From Pontibacter flavimaris (lineage in GTDB: Bacteria > Bacteroidota > Bacteroidia > Cytophagales > Hymenobacteraceae), in assembly GCF_001907195.1 (NCBI RefSeq), contig NZ_LVWA01000005.1, forward strand, positions 434,001-498,000: 64,000 nt of DNA, in the 5' to 3' direction. Both the position numbers and the translations under genes were made by a program. The notes under the pieces were generated by a model. The model was not told the origin of the DNA and did no database searches. It saw only the letters and a program-made list of their open reading frames with translations. This document shows, one piece after another, positions 40,601 to 48,926 of the stretch (position 1 is the stretch's first letter; each line of letters starts with the position of its first letter).

Positions 40601-40934
40601 TTCACCCAACGCGGAAAAAGTGGACCTGCCTGCCTACTACAAAGAGTATTACCGCCGCGCCAACGTGGAGGCCAATGCATTCGATGCCTCTTACCTGAAG
40701 CTGCGCGAGGTGCGCCTGGAGTACAACCTGCCGAAGGCTATCCTGAACAGGGTGAACTTCCTGCAGGGCGCAAGTTTGGCGCTGTATGGCCGTGAACTGG
40801 CTATGATCACAAATTTCCCAATGTTCGACCCGGAGGCATCTGCCCTGAACGGAAACGTGCAGATGCCAGGCGTGGAGATGGGCCAGCTGCCAACCCCAAG
40901 AACATTTGGTGTGAATGTGAAGCTTCAGTTCTAA
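37686..40934 (+). CDS. SusC/RagA-type TonB-dependent outer-membrane transporter
   Basis: 1082-residue outer-membrane protein. A signal peptide is followed by a carboxypeptidase-D-like beta domain (VSGTVLDDTDGIPLPGVSIA to LSFSYIGYKAG), a SusC-type linker (LSEVVVTALGIEREKK), a TonB plug (ALSGKVAGLSL, AALYGYRAANGALIITTKSG) and a C-terminal barrel ending in FGVNVKLQF. It forms a pedal-bin complex with the SusD-like lipoprotein downstream and uses TonB energy. The substrate is inferred from neighbours: a glycerophosphodiester, lipid head-group or phosphorylated compound rather than a polysaccharide, since no glycoside hydrolase is adjacent. It is 15 bp after glpT. Confidence 0.95.
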   Translation: MRKLLPLSPRRRHHIGRAAMLSLCLCLTGPALTAELAAAPLSEKLKQDERITVSGTVLDDTDGIPLPGVSIAANGTPVGVTNQDGKFQLNVEKGAVLSFSYIGYKAGSITANQAESNLTVRLQTDNQQLSEVVVTALGIEREKKALGYAVTEVSGEDISAARSNNFASALSGKVAGLSLTPTGGGPLNSSVIKLRGDNSLDPTKNKALIILDGVPMNSGMESSGVGNAYQAGSGSDVPIDFGNGIADINPDDIESITVLKGAAAAALYGYRAANGALIITTKSGRKRKGLGVTVNSNVSFNDILKWPDMQYEYGQGNDDRNANGELYYSYGVSEDGKNTGSTSSAFGPKFDGQYYYQYDPTLEGQSAERQLWRPYKDNVKGFFRTGHTVSNSVAVEGGGENGSARASLTHTKNEWIMPNTGFDRLNAALSVNQKLTDKLKLSSKINFSHKHSDNLPATGYNNQSISYFMIFQNPNVDLDWYKPRWEKGKEQIAQIHPFSSYIDNPYLIAYEMLNGVDSYNTTGNITASYELSPKFDLMVRAAIDMTNEERTTRRPWDTKNFSKGYYKEQNIYDRETNTDFLLTYKDKLSGSLDFRASVGGNIMKSYFNRTNASIEGLNVAGTYTLSNGINPIMTRNSRSSKEVESVYGLASFSYQDKVFVDLTARNDWSSTLPVQNNSFFYPSISTSFILSDIFTLPRQVSYAKVRLSAAEVGTDSNPYLTRKYYSASFFPGSASIPTTRFNPDFKPEQTRSYEAGLEYQLFNGRLGMDFAIYKNMTENQILAIQLDPTTGYNDAIINAGKVQNTGLELSLTGRPIETQNFKWNTTITWSKNDNEILELSEGFQEDEEYILAQGGNAYIIAKKGGSTGDMYGYGFVRNEAGEIIYKNGLPIRPEEIAYRGNAYADWRGGFLNEFTYKNFRASVLVDGQYGGMVYSQSHHKMSEQGKLEHTLLGREEGYIIGDGVVDNGDGTYSPNAEKVDLPAYYKEYYRRANVEANAFDASYLKLREVRLEYNLPKAILNRVNFLQGASLALYGRELAMITNFPMFDPEASALNGNVQMPGVEMGQLPTPRTFGVNVKLQF

Positions 40935-41020
40935 AATAGCGCAAACCGAAAAGTATAAAGTATAAACGCTGCCGGTAAGTACATACCTATACTTTCGGTG
41001 GCCTTTACTAAAAGAAGAAC

Positions 41021-42466
41021 ATGAGAAAATATAACCGAATACTGTTGTTGTTCCTGGGCTTGAGCTGTGCCGGTGTGGCCACCACTTCCTGCTCCGACCA
41101 CCTGGAAGAGCTTAACATAGACCCAAACCGCGTTGACAAGATCAACCCTGGTACGCTGCTCAACCCCATTATCTACGAGATGAGCACCTTTGGCACCTCC
41201 CGTGCCAACGCCTATACTTTCGAGATCATGCAGGTGCGTGTGCCCTTCCCAAGTGCAGCCGGTGGCGAGCACCGCTACCTTATCACCCAGGGCGCCGGTA
41301 ATTCCACGTGGAATACCTCCTACCGCTGGCTGCTCAATGTGAAGGAAATGGAGCAGGCTGCTGTGGAGGCCGAGGCACCAAATTATCAGGCGATCGCCCT
41401 GACGCTGAAAGCCTGGATCTACTCCAATCTGACGGACTCTTTCGGAGACATCCCAATGAAGGAAGCGGTAAGCTCTGAGGAAGGTATCCTGAAAGCGGCC
41501 TTTGACACGCAGGAAGAAGTATACAGAACCATTCTGGAAGACCTGGAGAAAGCCAACAGCCTGTATGACAAGACAAAGCCGATGGCCTATGGCATGGATA
41601 TTCTGTATGGAAATAACATAGATAACTGGCAGCGTTTTACGAACTCGCTGCGCCTGCGCCTTTTGCTGCGCGTGTCTGAGCGCGAGGAGATGAACTCGTT
41701 TGATCGTATGGCTGCCATTCTCAATAACCCCGAGGAAAACTCGGTGTTTACCTCTAACAGTCAGTCAGCTATACTTCAGATTACAGGCGTGGATCCCAAT
41801 ATGTCTCCCTGGGGTCGCGCGAGCGACTTTACCCTCAACACTGTTGGCTCAGAATTCTTTATCGATAACCTGAATGCCATGGACGACCCGCGGGTGGAAA
41901 AATTTTACACACCTGCTAAGACCAGCGATGGGGCTGATATGGGGTACAAAGGAGTTCCGAGCGGCTATGACCCGGCACAGCAGTTCGATTATGTGCCTTC
42001 CGGCATGAATACAGAACTGGTAACGGCTCCGATGATTTCAGTGATCATGAGCTACGCAGAGGTGGAGTTCATTAAAGCGGAGCTAGCGCAGAAAGGCATT
42101 ATCAGCGCAGATGCACAGGCACATTATGAGGCTGGTGTGAAAGCCGCCATTGAGCAGTGGGGCGCTGTAGTGCCAGCCGATTACTTTGAAAACCCTGCCG
42201 CTGCCTACGATGGCACGTTTGAGCGCATCATGCTGCAGAAGTATTTGGCCCTGGTTTTCAACGACTATCAGCAGTGGTTTGAGTACCGCCGCACCGGTTT
42301 GCCTGTGCTTCCCAAAACAGAGGCCATGGTAAACGACAAGCAGGTGCCCGTAAGATTTTTGTACCCGGAGGAGGTGAAAATCTATAACCGCGACAACTAC
42401 AATGCAGCCGTCAGCCGCATGGGTGGCGACGACATTAATATTAAAGGCTGGTGGGAGCAAGAATAG
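41021..42466 (+). CDS. SusD/RagB-like outer-membrane lipoprotein
   Basis: 481-residue surface lipoprotein with signal and lipobox around TTSCSDH. It belongs to the SusD-like_2 branch: LNIDPNRVDKINPGTLLNPI at the start, NTSYRWLLNVKEMEQ, ALTLKAWIYSNLTDSFGDIP in the TPR-like region, and the C-terminal QKYLALVFNDYQQWFEYRRTG. It should act as the ligand-binding lid over the SusC barrel encoded 86 bp upstream. It is followed by a strong hairpin, then by the phosphodiester-processing genes. Confidence 0.94.
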   Translation: MRKYNRILLLFLGLSCAGVATTSCSDHLEELNIDPNRVDKINPGTLLNPIIYEMSTFGTSRANAYTFEIMQVRVPFPSAAGGEHRYLITQGAGNSTWNTSYRWLLNVKEMEQAAVEAEAPNYQAIALTLKAWIYSNLTDSFGDIPMKEAVSSEEGILKAAFDTQEEVYRTILEDLEKANSLYDKTKPMAYGMDILYGNNIDNWQRFTNSLRLRLLLRVSEREEMNSFDRMAAILNNPEENSVFTSNSQSAILQITGVDPNMSPWGRASDFTLNTVGSEFFIDNLNAMDDPRVEKFYTPAKTSDGADMGYKGVPSGYDPAQQFDYVPSGMNTELVTAPMISVIMSYAEVEFIKAELAQKGIISADAQAHYEAGVKAAIEQWGAVVPADYFENPAAAYDGTFERIMLQKYLALVFNDYQQWFEYRRTGLPVLPKTEAMVNDKQVPVRFLYPEEVKIYNRDNYNAAVSRMGGDDINIKGWWEQE

Positions 42467-42528
42467 TTTGAATAGTTTAAGGTGAATATTACAGGCAGCG
42501 TTGTGTTTGCTGTCCCATGTTTAAACCA

Positions 42529-42556
42529 GTAAGGCTGCCTTATTAGGCAGCCTTAC
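42529..42556 (+). terminator. 12-bp perfect hairpin after the SusD gene
   Basis: GTAAGGCTGCCT and AGGCAGCCTTAC pair perfectly around TATT. No T run follows (acaactcttcct), so it may stabilise the SusCD message or only weakly terminate, giving lower expression of the genes downstream. Confidence 0.55.
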
Positions 42557-42568
42557 ACAACTCTTCCT

Positions 42569-43768
42569 ATGCAGTACCTACGTTTACTCTCTTTTTATAC
42601 TTTCTTATTTCTGATTTCTGCCTGCAGTAGCGCTAAAGACCACCCGGAGACCCCGCAGCCGGAGTTTCCTGCAGAAGCAAAGCCGATCACAGCTTCTTTC
42701 CCGGAGGTAATGTTCACAGACCCGGCTAAGTTATCAAGAGGCGCTTCCTCCACCGAGATCTTGGATAGGCTAATAGCACTCATCGATGCGGGTCAGAAAG
42801 GCTCCTCCATACATATTTCTATTTACCTGTTTGACTATGCCGAGCTTGTTGAGGCGCTTGACAGAGCAGACGCCCGCGGTGTAAAGCTGCACCTCATACT
42901 TGACCTGAGCAGGGAGGAGAGCCAGAAAAGCAATCCCTACACCATTAATCAACTGAAAACAAAACTTTCCGAAAACGCAGAACTTGTGATCGTGGAAAGT
43001 GATGCAGGAAGCATTGCCATCAACCACAACAAGTTTGCTCTTTTTTCTGAGGTAATAACCGAGGATGGTGAGATAGGCAACTTGGTAATGCAGACGTCCC
43101 ATAACTTTATACTTTCCGGCACCCGAAAAGTGCAGGATGCCGTGTTCCTGCCCCAAAAAGGGCTGTACGAGGCTTACCTTGGCTATTGGCAGAACATGAA
43201 ACAGCGGGCGCAGCGGGGGATGAAGGACTATAGCTATAGCGAGTACCACGATTCGGAGGACGGGGTTTCAGCTTACTTCCTACCCAAGCGGCGCGGTGGC
43301 ACTGCCTACGGAGATGACACGATCATTGAATTTTTGGAGAAGATAACAGACCCATCCTCAGCCGTTATCCGCATCGGTATGTCTGACTGGACGAGCACCC
43401 GCATGAATATCGTGGAGAAGCTGGAGGAGCTGCTGGACCAGGAAGCCCGCATCGAGGTGATTGTGAAGAGCAGTATCAGTGAGGATATCCTGGCCGGGTT
43501 ACGCGCGCTGGAAGAGAAAGGCGCTTACCTAAAAGTATATAACATGACGGAGTCCGGCCAACTGAAGGTGAACATCCACGCCAAGTTCTTGCTCATTGAA
43601 GGTGCCTGGGAGGGGGAGAGGTCTCAAATAGTGATTACGGGGTCCCATAACTTTACACAAAACGCACTTCGCAATAACAACGAAACCATTCTGCTGCTCA
43701 AGGATCACGAGCTCTATAGCACTTACACTGCATACTTCGAAAGGCTGAAACTGATCCCTGGTATCTAA
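42569..43768 (+). CDS. Phospholipase D-like lipoprotein
   Basis: 399-residue lipoprotein (signal to SACSSAK) with the two-lobe PLD plan. The first catalytic-type motif reads HNKFALFS and the second HAKFLLIE. In both, His and Lys of HxKxxxxD are kept but the Asp position is Ser or Glu. Each lobe also has the typical SIYLFDYAELVEAL and GMSDWT(S)TRMN lead-in strands. It may hydrolyse phosphodiester bonds of phospholipids outside the cytoplasm. Its place between SusD and the phosphoesterase/GDPD genes supports a lipid head-group release role. Activity with the altered motifs is uncertain. Confidence 0.82.
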   Translation: MQYLRLLSFYTFLFLISACSSAKDHPETPQPEFPAEAKPITASFPEVMFTDPAKLSRGASSTEILDRLIALIDAGQKGSSIHISIYLFDYAELVEALDRADARGVKLHLILDLSREESQKSNPYTINQLKTKLSENAELVIVESDAGSIAINHNKFALFSEVITEDGEIGNLVMQTSHNFILSGTRKVQDAVFLPQKGLYEAYLGYWQNMKQRAQRGMKDYSYSEYHDSEDGVSAYFLPKRRGGTAYGDDTIIEFLEKITDPSSAVIRIGMSDWTSTRMNIVEKLEELLDQEARIEVIVKSSISEDILAGLRALEEKGAYLKVYNMTESGQLKVNIHAKFLLIEGAWEGERSQIVITGSHNFTQNALRNNNETILLLKDHELYSTYTAYFERLKLIPGI

Positions 43769-43784
43769 ATCCTTACATATTGTA

Positions 43785-45206
43785 ATGAAAAGAAGAAAAT
43801 TTCTCCATAGCGTTTTACTCCTGTCGGGAGGACTCATACTCAGTGCAGAGGCTGCTTTTGGACTCACCACGACAGTAAAAAATAAGGTAAAGGGCACTGT
43901 GAAGGCTCGTGGAAAAGGCCTTGCGAACGTTTCGGTTTCTGACGGGTATCAGGTGGTGCAAACCAATGCCAGGGGCAAGTATAAACTTCCCGTAAACAGC
44001 CAGGCAGAGTTTGTCTTTATAACCATTCCGGCAGGCTATGCTCTACCTAACGAGAACGGGATCGTGAAGCATTACCAGCGCATCTCAGAAAGCAATAACC
44101 GCTACGATTTTGAGCTGGAAGCCCTGCAGCAGGATGACACCAACCATAAGTTCATCGTATGGGCGGACCCTCAGGTAAAGAACCAGGAGGATGTTAGGCA
44201 GATGCTTACACAAGCTGTGCCCGATGTGCAGCAGCTGGTGCAGGCCTTCGGGGCGGGGGCGCTGGTGCACGGCATCACAGTAGGCGATATCGTGTGGGAC
44301 GAGCATGCGCTTTTCCAAAACTATAACGAAGCAGTGGCCGGCACAAGCGTGCCGTTTTTCCAGGTGCTGGGCAACCACGACATGGACCTCAACCAGGGTG
44401 GGGACGAGGTTTCTGACAGAACCTTTAAAAAACTATATGGCCCTACCTACTATTCCTTTAACAGGGGCAAGGTGCATTATGTGGTATTAGACGATGTGCG
44501 CTACTCGGGTAAAGGCAAAACTTACGATGGCCATGTATCAAAGCAACAGCTGGACTGGCTGGAAAAAGATCTGGCGTTCGTGCCAAAGGACCATCTGGTG
44601 GTGCTCTCTGCGCATATACCGGTGCATCGCGGGGTGGAGAACAAGCAGGAGCTACTGGATGTGCTGAAAGGCTATCAGGTGCATATCATGACCGGCCACA
44701 CGCACTATAACCAGAACATTGTAGCAGACGGTGTGTATGAGCACATCCATGGCACCCTCTGCGGTGCCTGGTGGACCGGGCCTGTGTGCAGCGACGGCGC
44801 ACCAAGAGGCTATGGCGTGTATGAGGTGAACGGCACCGACCTTAGCTGGTATTATAAGTCTACAGGCTTGGAAAAAGAGCATCAGTTAAGCGTGCATGTA
44901 GAGGAGCAGCAAGGACAGAAAAGCATGCTTGCCAATGTCTGGAACTGGGACCCGGAGTGGAAAGTGGAGTGGTGGGCCGATGGCAGTTATATGGGGACGC
45001 TGGAAAACTCCGTCGGTTATGACCCGGTGGCCTATGCGTTATACTTTGGAAAAGGACTGCCGGATAAGCGCGGTTTTGCAGAGCCACGTGAAACAGAACA
45101 CCTCTTTAAGGCTCCGCTCGTCCCAGGTATGAAAACGGTTAAAGTTGTAGCCATAGACCGTTTCGGGAACAAGTATGAGCAGTCCGCCGATGTTGAAATT
45201 TCATAA
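43785..45206 (+). CDS. Calcineurin-like metallophosphoesterase, exported
   Basis: 473 residues. An N-terminal signal (MKRRKFLHSVLLLSGGLIL, KRRKF Tat-like) precedes a carboxypeptidase-regulatory-like beta domain (VKGTVKARGKGLANVSVSD). The phosphoesterase core follows, with motifs VWADPQVKN, GDIVWDEH, GNHDMD, HIPVHRG and MTGHTHYN. The first metal motif is DxQ rather than the usual DxH. A C-terminal beta domain (about 370-473) completes the family's three-part layout. It starts 16 bp after the PLD-like gene. It likely removes phosphate or cleaves a phosphodiester in the periplasm. Confidence 0.9.
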   Translation: MKRRKFLHSVLLLSGGLILSAEAAFGLTTTVKNKVKGTVKARGKGLANVSVSDGYQVVQTNARGKYKLPVNSQAEFVFITIPAGYALPNENGIVKHYQRISESNNRYDFELEALQQDDTNHKFIVWADPQVKNQEDVRQMLTQAVPDVQQLVQAFGAGALVHGITVGDIVWDEHALFQNYNEAVAGTSVPFFQVLGNHDMDLNQGGDEVSDRTFKKLYGPTYYSFNRGKVHYVVLDDVRYSGKGKTYDGHVSKQQLDWLEKDLAFVPKDHLVVLSAHIPVHRGVENKQELLDVLKGYQVHIMTGHTHYNQNIVADGVYEHIHGTLCGAWWTGPVCSDGAPRGYGVYEVNGTDLSWYYKSTGLEKEHQLSVHVEEQQGQKSMLANVWNWDPEWKVEWWADGSYMGTLENSVGYDPVAYALYFGKGLPDKRGFAEPRETEHLFKAPLVPGMKTVKVVAIDRFGNKYEQSADVEIS

Positions 45207-45234
45207 GCTTATTATTTTCCGCAAGTATACCTAC

Positions 45235-46149
45235 ATGAAAAAACTATTGAGTATTGCCTTTGCCAGCCTCGCCTTGTTGGCTAGTTGCAAGAACAGTGAG
45301 AGCCTGTCCCAGCAAAAAGCACCGTTGCCAGCCTTTGATGCAGAAGGGCACCGCGGGGCACGTGGCCTGATGCCCGAGAACAGCATCCCGGCCATGATCA
45401 AAGCCATTGACCTTGGCGTGACAACCATCGAGATGGACTGCCACATCACCCGAGACGGCAAGGTGATCGTAACGCACGACCCGCACATCAGTCATTTGTA
45501 TGCACGCACGCCGGAGGGGAGCGACTTTACGAGAGAGGAAAGCCAGCAGTATAGGGTCTACCAGATGGACTATGAGCAAGTGCGCCGGTTCGACATAGGC
45601 TCCAAGCCTTTTGACCTGTTCCCAAGGCAGCAGAAAATGAAGGCGCATATCCCGCTTTTAACCGACCTTATAGACTCTGTGCAGACATACCTGAAGGCCA
45701 ACAACCTGCCGCAGGTCTTCTACAACATCGAGGTAAAATCGAAAGAGGGGAAAGAGAATGAGTACCATCCCGAACCAGCCAGGTTTACGCAGTTGGTGGT
45801 AGAGGCAGTGGAGCAGAAAGGCATCACGCCCTACGTCATCATCCAGTCCTTCGATAAGCGTGCGCTGCAGGCCTTGCACCAGAATTACCCCCATATCAGA
45901 GCCTCCCTGCTGGTCAGCAACGAGGACTCGTTTGAGGAGAACATCAAGCAGCTGGGCTTTACGCCGGACATTTACAGCCCACACCAGAAACTGGTGACGG
46001 AGGAGCTGGTGAAGAAATGCCATGAGCAAAACATCAAAGTCGTGCCCTGGTCTGTGAATACTGCCGAGGGTATCGCACAACTCAAAGCCTTGGGCGTAGA
46101 CGGCATTATCTCCGACTACCCGGACCTTTTTACAGAGCAGCAGCTATAG
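45235..46149 (+). CDS. Glycerophosphodiester phosphodiesterase (first copy)
   Basis: 304-residue lipoprotein, start chosen at 45235 (MKKLLSIAFASLALLASC). It hydrolyses glycerophosphodiesters to glycerol-3-phosphate and an alcohol. The GDPD signature is GHRGARGLMPENSIPAM, then TIEMDCHITRDGK (metal-binding Glu and Asp) and VTHDPH (second catalytic His). The C-terminus carries VVPWSVNT and DGIISDYPD, typical of the family. It is exported, so glycerol-3-phosphate made here can enter through GlpT. A paralogue lies at 47004. Confidence 0.95.
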   Translation: MKKLLSIAFASLALLASCKNSESLSQQKAPLPAFDAEGHRGARGLMPENSIPAMIKAIDLGVTTIEMDCHITRDGKVIVTHDPHISHLYARTPEGSDFTREESQQYRVYQMDYEQVRRFDIGSKPFDLFPRQQKMKAHIPLLTDLIDSVQTYLKANNLPQVFYNIEVKSKEGKENEYHPEPARFTQLVVEAVEQKGITPYVIIQSFDKRALQALHQNYPHIRASLLVSNEDSFEENIKQLGFTPDIYSPHQKLVTEELVKKCHEQNIKVVPWSVNTAEGIAQLKALGVDGIISDYPDLFTEQQL

Positions 46150-46212
46150 TTGCTTTTACCTCAAAAGTATAATGAGGTCTTCAGAATTAGTGAAATACAA
46201 AGTAGTTCAAGC

Positions 46213-46920
46213 ATGAAAGCGATTACCGAAGTTATCTGGGGCGGTGTACTTGTGGTTTGCGCAGCGGTCATCCCCAAAATGGCTGTGGCCCAGGAAGTGG
46301 AAGCGGCTGCTTGGGACAGTACGTACCGCCCTGCTACCTACCAGGTGCAGGTAGAGCAGTTCCGCGCTTATCCTGACTCCCGCAAAGACATCGTTTTTTT
46401 AGGCAACAGCCTGACCGCACATCCAAACTGGAATGAACTCCTGGACCTGAAGCATGCCCGTAACAGGGGAATCTCAGGAGACATCACCTTTGGCGTGCTA
46501 GAGCGCCTGGATGAGGTAACGGGGGGGAAGCCCTCCAAGGTATTCCTGCTGATCGGCATCAATGACGTTTCCAGAAACATTCCGGACAGTGTGATTCTGG
46601 AGAACTACAAGAAGATCGTGCGCAGGATAAAATCGGAAACCCCTTCCACTAAGCTATACATCCAGACACTGCTGCCTACCAACAACAGCTTCACTAAGTT
46701 TAAGCGGCACTACAACCGCGAGGAAAACGTATCCTGGCTGAACAACGAACTCAAGAAACTGGCCGCTGAGGAAAAGATCACCCTGGTTGACCTGCACCCG
46801 GAGTTTGCCGATAGGGAGGGGCGCCTTATAGAAGCCTATACCCATGATGGGCTGCACCTGACGCATGAGGGGTATAGAAAGTGGGCTGAGGTACTAAAAG
46901 AGGGCAGGTATTTAAAATAA
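46213..46920 (+). CDS. SGNH/GDSL-type esterase, exported
   Basis: 235 residues from ATG 46213, where a signal peptide begins (ends near KMAVAQEV). Catalytic blocks of the SGNH family: FLGNSLT (Ser), RGISGDIT (Gly), GINDVS (Asn) and DGLHLTHEGY (Asp and His). It probably de-acylates lipids, which fits its place between two GDPD genes: lysophospholipase-type removal of fatty acids before diester cleavage. Chain length and substrate are not deducible. Confidence 0.9.
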   Translation: MKAITEVIWGGVLVVCAAVIPKMAVAQEVEAAAWDSTYRPATYQVQVEQFRAYPDSRKDIVFLGNSLTAHPNWNELLDLKHARNRGISGDITFGVLERLDEVTGGKPSKVFLLIGINDVSRNIPDSVILENYKKIVRRIKSETPSTKLYIQTLLPTNNSFTKFKRHYNREENVSWLNNELKKLAAEEKITLVDLHPEFADREGRLIEAYTHDGLHLTHEGYRKWAEVLKEGRYLK

Positions 46921-47003
46921 GAGTGCTTATACTTTGCCGCTGAGTGCATAACTGGATAAAGCGTGTTAAAAAAGGTATCGGTTTTTTCTATAACTTGGGG
47001 ACT

Positions 47004-47945
47004 ATGAGCAAAAGTTTACAACAGAAGAGTATCATTGTCCTATACCTGGCTTTGATTATACTTTCGGCCTGCGGAAACAGGGCTACGGTTAGTAAGAAGC
47101 AGGCAAAGCTTCCTGCGTTTATGAAAGTAGGACACCGTGGCGCCAGAGGGTTCATGCCAGAGAACACGATTCCCTCTATGAAGAAGGCGCTGGACATGGG
47201 AGCTAACGTTTTAGAGGTAGATGTTCAGGTCAGCAGCGATAAGCAGGTTGTCGTCGCGCACGATCTACATATCAATCAAAACTTCACCCTTTCGCCAGAG
47301 GGGGAGGAGATCTCCGAGGAGCAGGCGAAGCAGCACGTGCTTTACCAGATGCCCTATGCAGAAATCCGCAGGTTTGACGTAGGCTCCAAGTATCATACGG
47401 GGTTCCCCGAACAGAAAAAGCTACGGACCTACATGCCCCTGCTAAGCGAACTGATCGACTCAGTAGAGCAGTACACCGCAGCTAAAGGTTTGGCTCCCGT
47501 AATTTACAATATTGAGGTCAAGGCGGTCCCTGGCCAGGACGGGGTTTTCCAGCCGGAGCCAGCGGAGTATATAAAGCTTGTTCTGGATGTGGTGAAGCAA
47601 AGGGAGATAGAAGGCAGATTCTATATCCAGTCGTTTGATGTGAGGCAAATACAGCAGGTACGTCAGCAGAGCCCTGGCGTTGCCACCGCCCTGCTGACCG
47701 GCGATGGTAAGGTTTCCTTCAGTGAAAATATGGAGAAAGTAGGCTTTGCCCCTCAAATTTACAGCCCCCATTACAGCCTGGTGACGGAAGAACTGGTGAA
47801 AGCGTGCCATGCGCAAGGCATGAGACTGGTGCCCTGGACCGTAAACTCCCTGGAAGAGATGAAAAAGCTAAAAGCGATGGGGGTAGACGGAATCATCACA
47901 GATTACCCCAACCTCCTCAACCAACTGGAGCTAACCGGGCTATAA
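47004..47945 (+). CDS. Glycerophosphodiester phosphodiesterase (second copy)
   Basis: 313-residue lipoprotein (start 47004, signal to LIILSACG), a paralogue of the enzyme at 45235. The signature is GHRGARGFMPENTIPSM, then VLEVDVQVSSDKQ and VAHDLH, with VPWTVNS and DGIITDYPN at the C-terminus. The two copies flank the SGNH esterase and probably arose by tandem duplication. Different head-group preferences are possible. It is the last gene of the glp-Sus locus on this strand. Confidence 0.94.
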   Translation: MSKSLQQKSIIVLYLALIILSACGNRATVSKKQAKLPAFMKVGHRGARGFMPENTIPSMKKALDMGANVLEVDVQVSSDKQVVVAHDLHINQNFTLSPEGEEISEEQAKQHVLYQMPYAEIRRFDVGSKYHTGFPEQKKLRTYMPLLSELIDSVEQYTAAKGLAPVIYNIEVKAVPGQDGVFQPEPAEYIKLVLDVVKQREIEGRFYIQSFDVRQIQQVRQQSPGVATALLTGDGKVSFSENMEKVGFAPQIYSPHYSLVTEELVKACHAQGMRLVPWTVNSLEEMKKLKAMGVDGIITDYPNLLNQLELTGL

Positions 47946-48000
47946 TGGGGAGAAGGTAGTATAAACTCAAGTCGCGATTTAATAATGTGGTGGAGGTGTC

Positions 48001-48081
48001 AACCCACCCCTAACCCCTCCGAGGAGGGGAATCACCTACTCTTTTGCGAAACGCCCCTCCTCGGAGGGGCGGGGGTGGGTT
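48001..48081. terminator. Large GC-rich hairpin between convergent glp genes
   Basis: Arms 48001-48029 and 48054-48081 pair almost perfectly: AACCCACCCC with GGGGTGGGTT, and CCCCTCCGAGGAGGGG with its complement, with a 2-3 nt internal loop. The terminal loop is about 24 nt. It lies between the GDPD gene and glpR, which face each other, so it can end both transcripts. A related but shorter element is at 62375-62436, suggesting a dispersed repeat. Confidence 0.65.
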
Positions 48082-48161
48082 AAGCGTAACTTAGGTTTTA
48101 AAGTATAAAAGATACTTTGGGGCTATCTTCAAGAATAAGGCAACTGCCAGGGTGTTAACCG

Positions 48162-48926
48162 CTAAACGATGGTCACTTTGGTGCCCATTGCCTCCAGGGC
48201 CTTCACTACATAATCAGGCACGCCCTTGTCCGTGATTATCTGATCGATATCCTCAAAACCGCAGATTCTGCCAAAGCCCCTTCTCCCGAACTTGGTGGAG
48301 TCGGCAAGGACGATTGTTTTCTGCGAAACCTTGATCATCTGGCGGTTTAGGTGCGCCTCCATGACATTGGTAGTCGTCAGCCCAAACTCCAGGTCAATGC
48401 CATCCACTCCTAAAAACAGCTTGCTGAAAGAGAAATCGGCTAAAATACTTTCTGCATAGGGTCCGGTTACCGACGAGGAGCTTTTCCGGAGCAAGCCACC
48501 AAGCTGGATCACTTCGATCTCAGGTCGTTGGATCAGCTCCTGGGAAACATTCAGGGCAGAGGTGATGACGGTGAGCGCCCCTTTGGGTTGTATGCTTTTG
48601 GCCAGTGCCAGTACTGTCGTGCCAGAGGCTATCAGGATGGAGTCGTTAGGCTGCAGCAGCTTGGCCGCCGCGGCGCCGATCAGCATCTTCTCCGTAGACT
48701 GAATCTTTTCCTTCTCGTTAACTGAGCGGTCAACGGTATAGGGGTTGTGCAGGGTGGCGCCGCCATGCGTCCGGAAGAGCAGCCCCTTGTCTTCCAGCAG
48801 TTTTAGGTCTTTGCGAATCGTCACGGAGGAAACATCCATATCCGCGCACAGGTCCGCCACATTTACTTTTCCCTCTTGCTGTAGCCTGTTAATAATCTGT
48901 TGATGCCTCTCCGCGATGGTGATCAT
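48162..48926 (-). CDS. glpR: DeoR-family repressor, GlpR-like
   Basis: 254 residues, the standard DeoR length. The N-terminal winged helix-turn-helix reads VNVADLCADMDVSSVTIRKDL. The C-terminal sugar-phosphate-binding domain has LIASGTTVLALAKSI, VITSALNVSQEL and VLADSTKFG, which are family motifs. GlpR proteins respond to glycerol-3-phosphate, and this gene sits at the end of the glycerol locus on the opposite strand, so it probably represses glpD-glpK-glpF and perhaps the Sus genes. The effector is inferred. Confidence 0.88.
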   Translation of the reverse strand: MITIAERHQQIINRLQQEGKVNVADLCADMDVSSVTIRKDLKLLEDKGLLFRTHGGATLHNPYTVDRSVNEKEKIQSTEKMLIGAAAAKLLQPNDSILIASGTTVLALAKSIQPKGALTVITSALNVSQELIQRPEIEVIQLGGLLRKSSSSVTGPYAESILADFSFSKLFLGVDGIDLEFGLTTTNVMEAHLNRQMIKVSQKTIVLADSTKFGRRGFGRICGFEDIDQIITDKGVPDYVVKALEAMGTKVTIV

